From: Mytilisepta virgata
Lineage: Eukaryota > Mollusca > Bivalvia > Mytilida > Mytilidae
Direction: 5' to 3'
Assembly: GCA_028015205.1 (NCBI GenBank)
Contig: CM051521.1
Location: 108,786,513 to 108,850,512 of the forward strand
DNA: 64,000 nucleotides
Part shown: in pieces, positions 61,118-64,000 of the stretch
Layout: the number at the start of each line of letters is the position of its first letter
Position numbering within the stretch: the first letter of the stretch is position 1
The notes under the pieces: model-generated
What the model was told of the DNA's origin: nothing
Seen by the model: only the letters and a program-made list of their open reading frames with translations
Databases searched by the model: none
Program-made: the position numbers and the translations under genes

Positions 61118-64000
61118 TGAGGGCCCATTTATAAGCAAATATAAGGAAACAAATTATATATCTTCTTATCATTTACTAGATTTACAGTAATTCTTCATGG
61201 ACAAATAACTGCTATTTGTGTAATGTTCCAATGACATATAAAAAATCATAACTTTTTTAAAACCAAAGAATCTTCTTTAAAGGTCCTGACGTATGGACAG
61301 TGCTGTCTTAATAAGTCCATAATTACTACTGTGTTTAAATTGTATTAACCCTATGTGTGTTTATGACTGACCGTAGAAACTTTTATTACCAGGACATTAT
61401 AGACCTGTCATTCAGATGACAGTGCATGAAATAAAATAATAAGCTAAAATAATGAACGTTTGACTTCTTAGGTCATACTTACTGTAACCCTATAATCATC
61501 TGTATAATCAACAGAGGGTAAGTTGATTGAAAGTACATTAGATGTATCTAAGGTACAATTATTTTGATGAGTGATATAGAAAATTTCAATCTAAGAATCT
61601 GCCTTAGAGGCAGAGATAATCAGCAGGAGATTTTACTTAATGATAACTGGATTGTTCGTTAATCTTTATATAATGATGTATTTTTCACTAAGAGCTTATT
61701 GCAGAAACAGGTAGAAAAAATATCTCCTCATAATGAGTTTATTTCAATATCTTAATTTAGCAACATAACACAAGGAAACATTATTTAAGTTGTGCAGGGT
61801 TTTTTTATAACGTTAAATAGACGTTTACAAATATTAATGAATTTGTCAATTCCATTAATGAGGTTTACTAAAAGAAAATATTATATTTTTAGGGCTTTCA
61901 TGTTTTTTACATTTACAGTCCGTGGCCTTAAATTAAATGAGTTCCCACTTGGAAATTTTCCTAAATGTCTGATTTGAAAGTTGTATTGGTTGGCCCAGAA
62001 ACATCTATAATTCATTCTGATAATGCCAAAAATATTATAATATTTTATTATAAATATTAATTTTTAACAGCATTTTCCCCATTAAACCCATGTAATTTTG
62101 ACACATGTAAAATCTCGTGTTTAAATATTGATTGACTAAAATGTTGTGATGTGCATGTAGGGATTTTGTGAAAAGACTTTATCTACTACCAACACATTAT
62201 TTCTTATCTATTATGTAAAATAAATTATACGATCAAATCTAGTTATAAAGCAAAACTATAGTTATGTTCCAAGTGTCTTAAGCAAAGCTACAACTTGTGG
62301 TCTTGTTACAAAGATATCGAACCGAGTATTCTTGGAAAATGCATAACAAATTTAATACTCAAAAAGTCTTTGTTGTAGTTAGCAACTTTCAAGCCGATGC
62401 AAGATAAGGAATAGCAATAATTTCTTATTTATTCAACCACCAATGAAGCGACAGGTGACGCTTCCGTCGAATGACCATGGAAAGCTTGACATTTAAAAGG
62501 AAAAATTTACATTTACTTAGAACAATTTACGATTTTTTGTTCCACTTTTTGCATTTTAAAAACGCATTATGGAAAATCAAAGTTTCGACAGACACCTCGT
62601 GCCTCTGTGCAGAGAGATTCTGTATATTTCAGGTATCTAATGAGCCTACATTCACCTTTTGGTTAAAGTTTTTGGCAAAACTTATTTCTACGTCATTTAA
62701 ATGTTAAAGCAATTTTGTCCCATCAAAACAGGTTCAGTTTCTTTGCATTGATATGGACCACCAAGGAAAATTCAAAATACATACACGTATGAAATTACGG
62801 TATTAAATGCATACTATTTTGATGAAATTTGATATTCAAAATTCATATATATAATATAAAAATATATAAGTTATGTTTTCCGAAAACTTTGAACGCAGGA
62901 TGTGCACCCTCTTTTTGCATATTTCAGATTCTTCAAACCCTAAATAATGTCTTCTGACGAAAAAATTATTTTCGAAACCATTCAAAGAAGGTCAAGAATA
63001 TTGATTTTTATCCAAAGATTGCAAGTTTCAAGTTCAAGATAAATTGCTAATGTGATATCACGTACGAAGCTCATAAACATAACAATGAAATTTTTTGGGC
63101 ATTTTTTTCACACTAATATGTGCACAAAACAGCCCGGAAGTCACTGATTACATTTGTACCGCATGTTCCCCAAAAAGGCACCTCCGGCTGTCCGTCTGCG
63201 TTTCATGTATCCATAAAGTCATCATCTGTTTTTCACTTTTCTGAACCCCTTTTATACAATTCTTGACATTTTAAGGAAAAGTTCAACTTACATTCTATTA
63301 TGCCAGTTTTTGATAATCATGTCGATTAACAATGTCTATCAGAGGACAGAAGTATGTGCATAACAAAAGAAAAAAAAATACAGATAAAGTAAACACTTCA
63401 AATTGATATAAAAGCAGACAAACGGTATATGGACATTATGTAAGAGTAAGTCTTGTAAACTGTGCCCCAAAGCCAAAAAAGTGTAAATCAAATCGAAAAA
63501 CCAAAATTCAAATGCTAAAATTCCCCCCCCCCCCCAATAAAAAAAGAAAAAAAAAGATATCAACCTTTTTCTTGTTCTTGAGTAAAAGAATGGTTGTTTC
63601 ATTGACATTTACCCATTATCCTACAATTTGTCTCAAGCTGAGAAATAAACTAATCAACCAAGGGCAAAAGTTCTCCTAAAATTACTTTTATCACATTTGG
63701 AAAATTAATCTTAAAAACACCTGGAACCTTACTCATCCTATAAACGATCAGCTTATCAAATTAAGAATTGCATGTTGGTGGTCTATTTCATAATTTCACT
63801 TATAAAAATTCATTTTTATTTTAAAAAGAAATGCTTAATTTATGCGTTCTCTTCTGTATCAATGTCTTAGAATGTAATACTAAATATGATAGTAATTTCA
63901 AATGATTCTCTTTGGTTTTCTATGGTTTTTATCTTTGTAGAATTTGTTATCTTACTTTTTTTCAAGAATTTGCCTTGTGAACTTTTTCTTCTTATTCCGT
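61118..64000. other. Tolloid intron to the window edge
   Basis: No CUB1 or astacin exon is seen on the minus strand. A 65-nt splice-bounded string at 61483-61547 (minus) is open but out of phase with the next exon. A C run of about 15 lies at 63521-63536. The rest is AT-rich intron. Confidence 0.5.

Noticed and set aside
61483..61547. Splice-bounded 65-nt open string on the minus strand (possible extra tolloid exon)
   Set aside because: It ends in phase 0, whereas the next tolloid exon (60737-60592) needs a phase-1 donor, and the peptide does not match CUB or astacin text.

Overview
The window is animal nuclear DNA, AT-rich by eye, with short coding exons bounded by GT/AG splice sites and long introns full of repeats. 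Several features point to a mollusc, most likely a bivalve. These are a TM9SF3 orthologue and a tolloid/BMP1 gene with metazoan domain order, a Penelope-like retroelement relic, a tRNA-headed SINE, and many Helitron-like elements built of roughly 150-165 bp tandem units (the 'pearl'-type architecture known in bivalves). The species cannot be fixed from sequence alone.

Left third (1-22.8 kb, + strand gene plus repeats): a gene encoding a long coiled-coil protein with a C-terminal death domain has exons at 11001-12414, 12547-12660 and 13857-14149, with a poly(A) signal at 14254. A phase-compatible small exon at 2090-2164 may belong to it. Around it lie an imperfect foldback (945-1630), tRNA-like SINE heads (4.2-4.5 kb), a 2.3-kb-spaced inverted repeat enclosing a Helitron-like element, an intact SINE with an 11-bp target duplication (13290-13553), a tandem-unit element split by a retroposon with a 13-14 bp target duplication (16.5-18.6 kb), and a Penelope-like relic (19.2-20.3 kb).

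Middle (22.8-43.5 kb, + strand): a complete 15-exon TM9SF3 gene (582 aa) with an ETS/YY1-like promoter and a C-terminal KxD motif. Its introns hold two CAGGGTTCTC-ended DNA transposon relics with 5-bp target duplications, a G-run-armed MITE, a TA-flanked MITE and four tandem-unit elements. Another tandem-unit element sits in the probable 3' UTR.

Right third (42.7-64 kb, - strand gene): an intergenic stretch of tandem-unit elements (44-47.7 kb) is followed by the 3' part of a tolloid/BMP1-like protease gene. Ten exons on the minus strand (60737 down to 48795) encode CUB2-EGF1-CUB3-EGF2-CUB4-CUB5 and a short acidic tail. The astacin protease domain and CUB1 must lie beyond the right edge. Its introns contain a Harbinger-like element carrying a Myb/SANT-like fragment, a cluster of TGCGCA motifs and a small foldback with telomere-like text.

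The three genes have no evident shared pathway: an intracellular death-domain adaptor-like protein, a Golgi/endosomal nonaspanin, and a secreted developmental protease. TM9SF3 and the tolloid gene converge tail to tail across the repeat-rich 43.5-48.8 kb interval.
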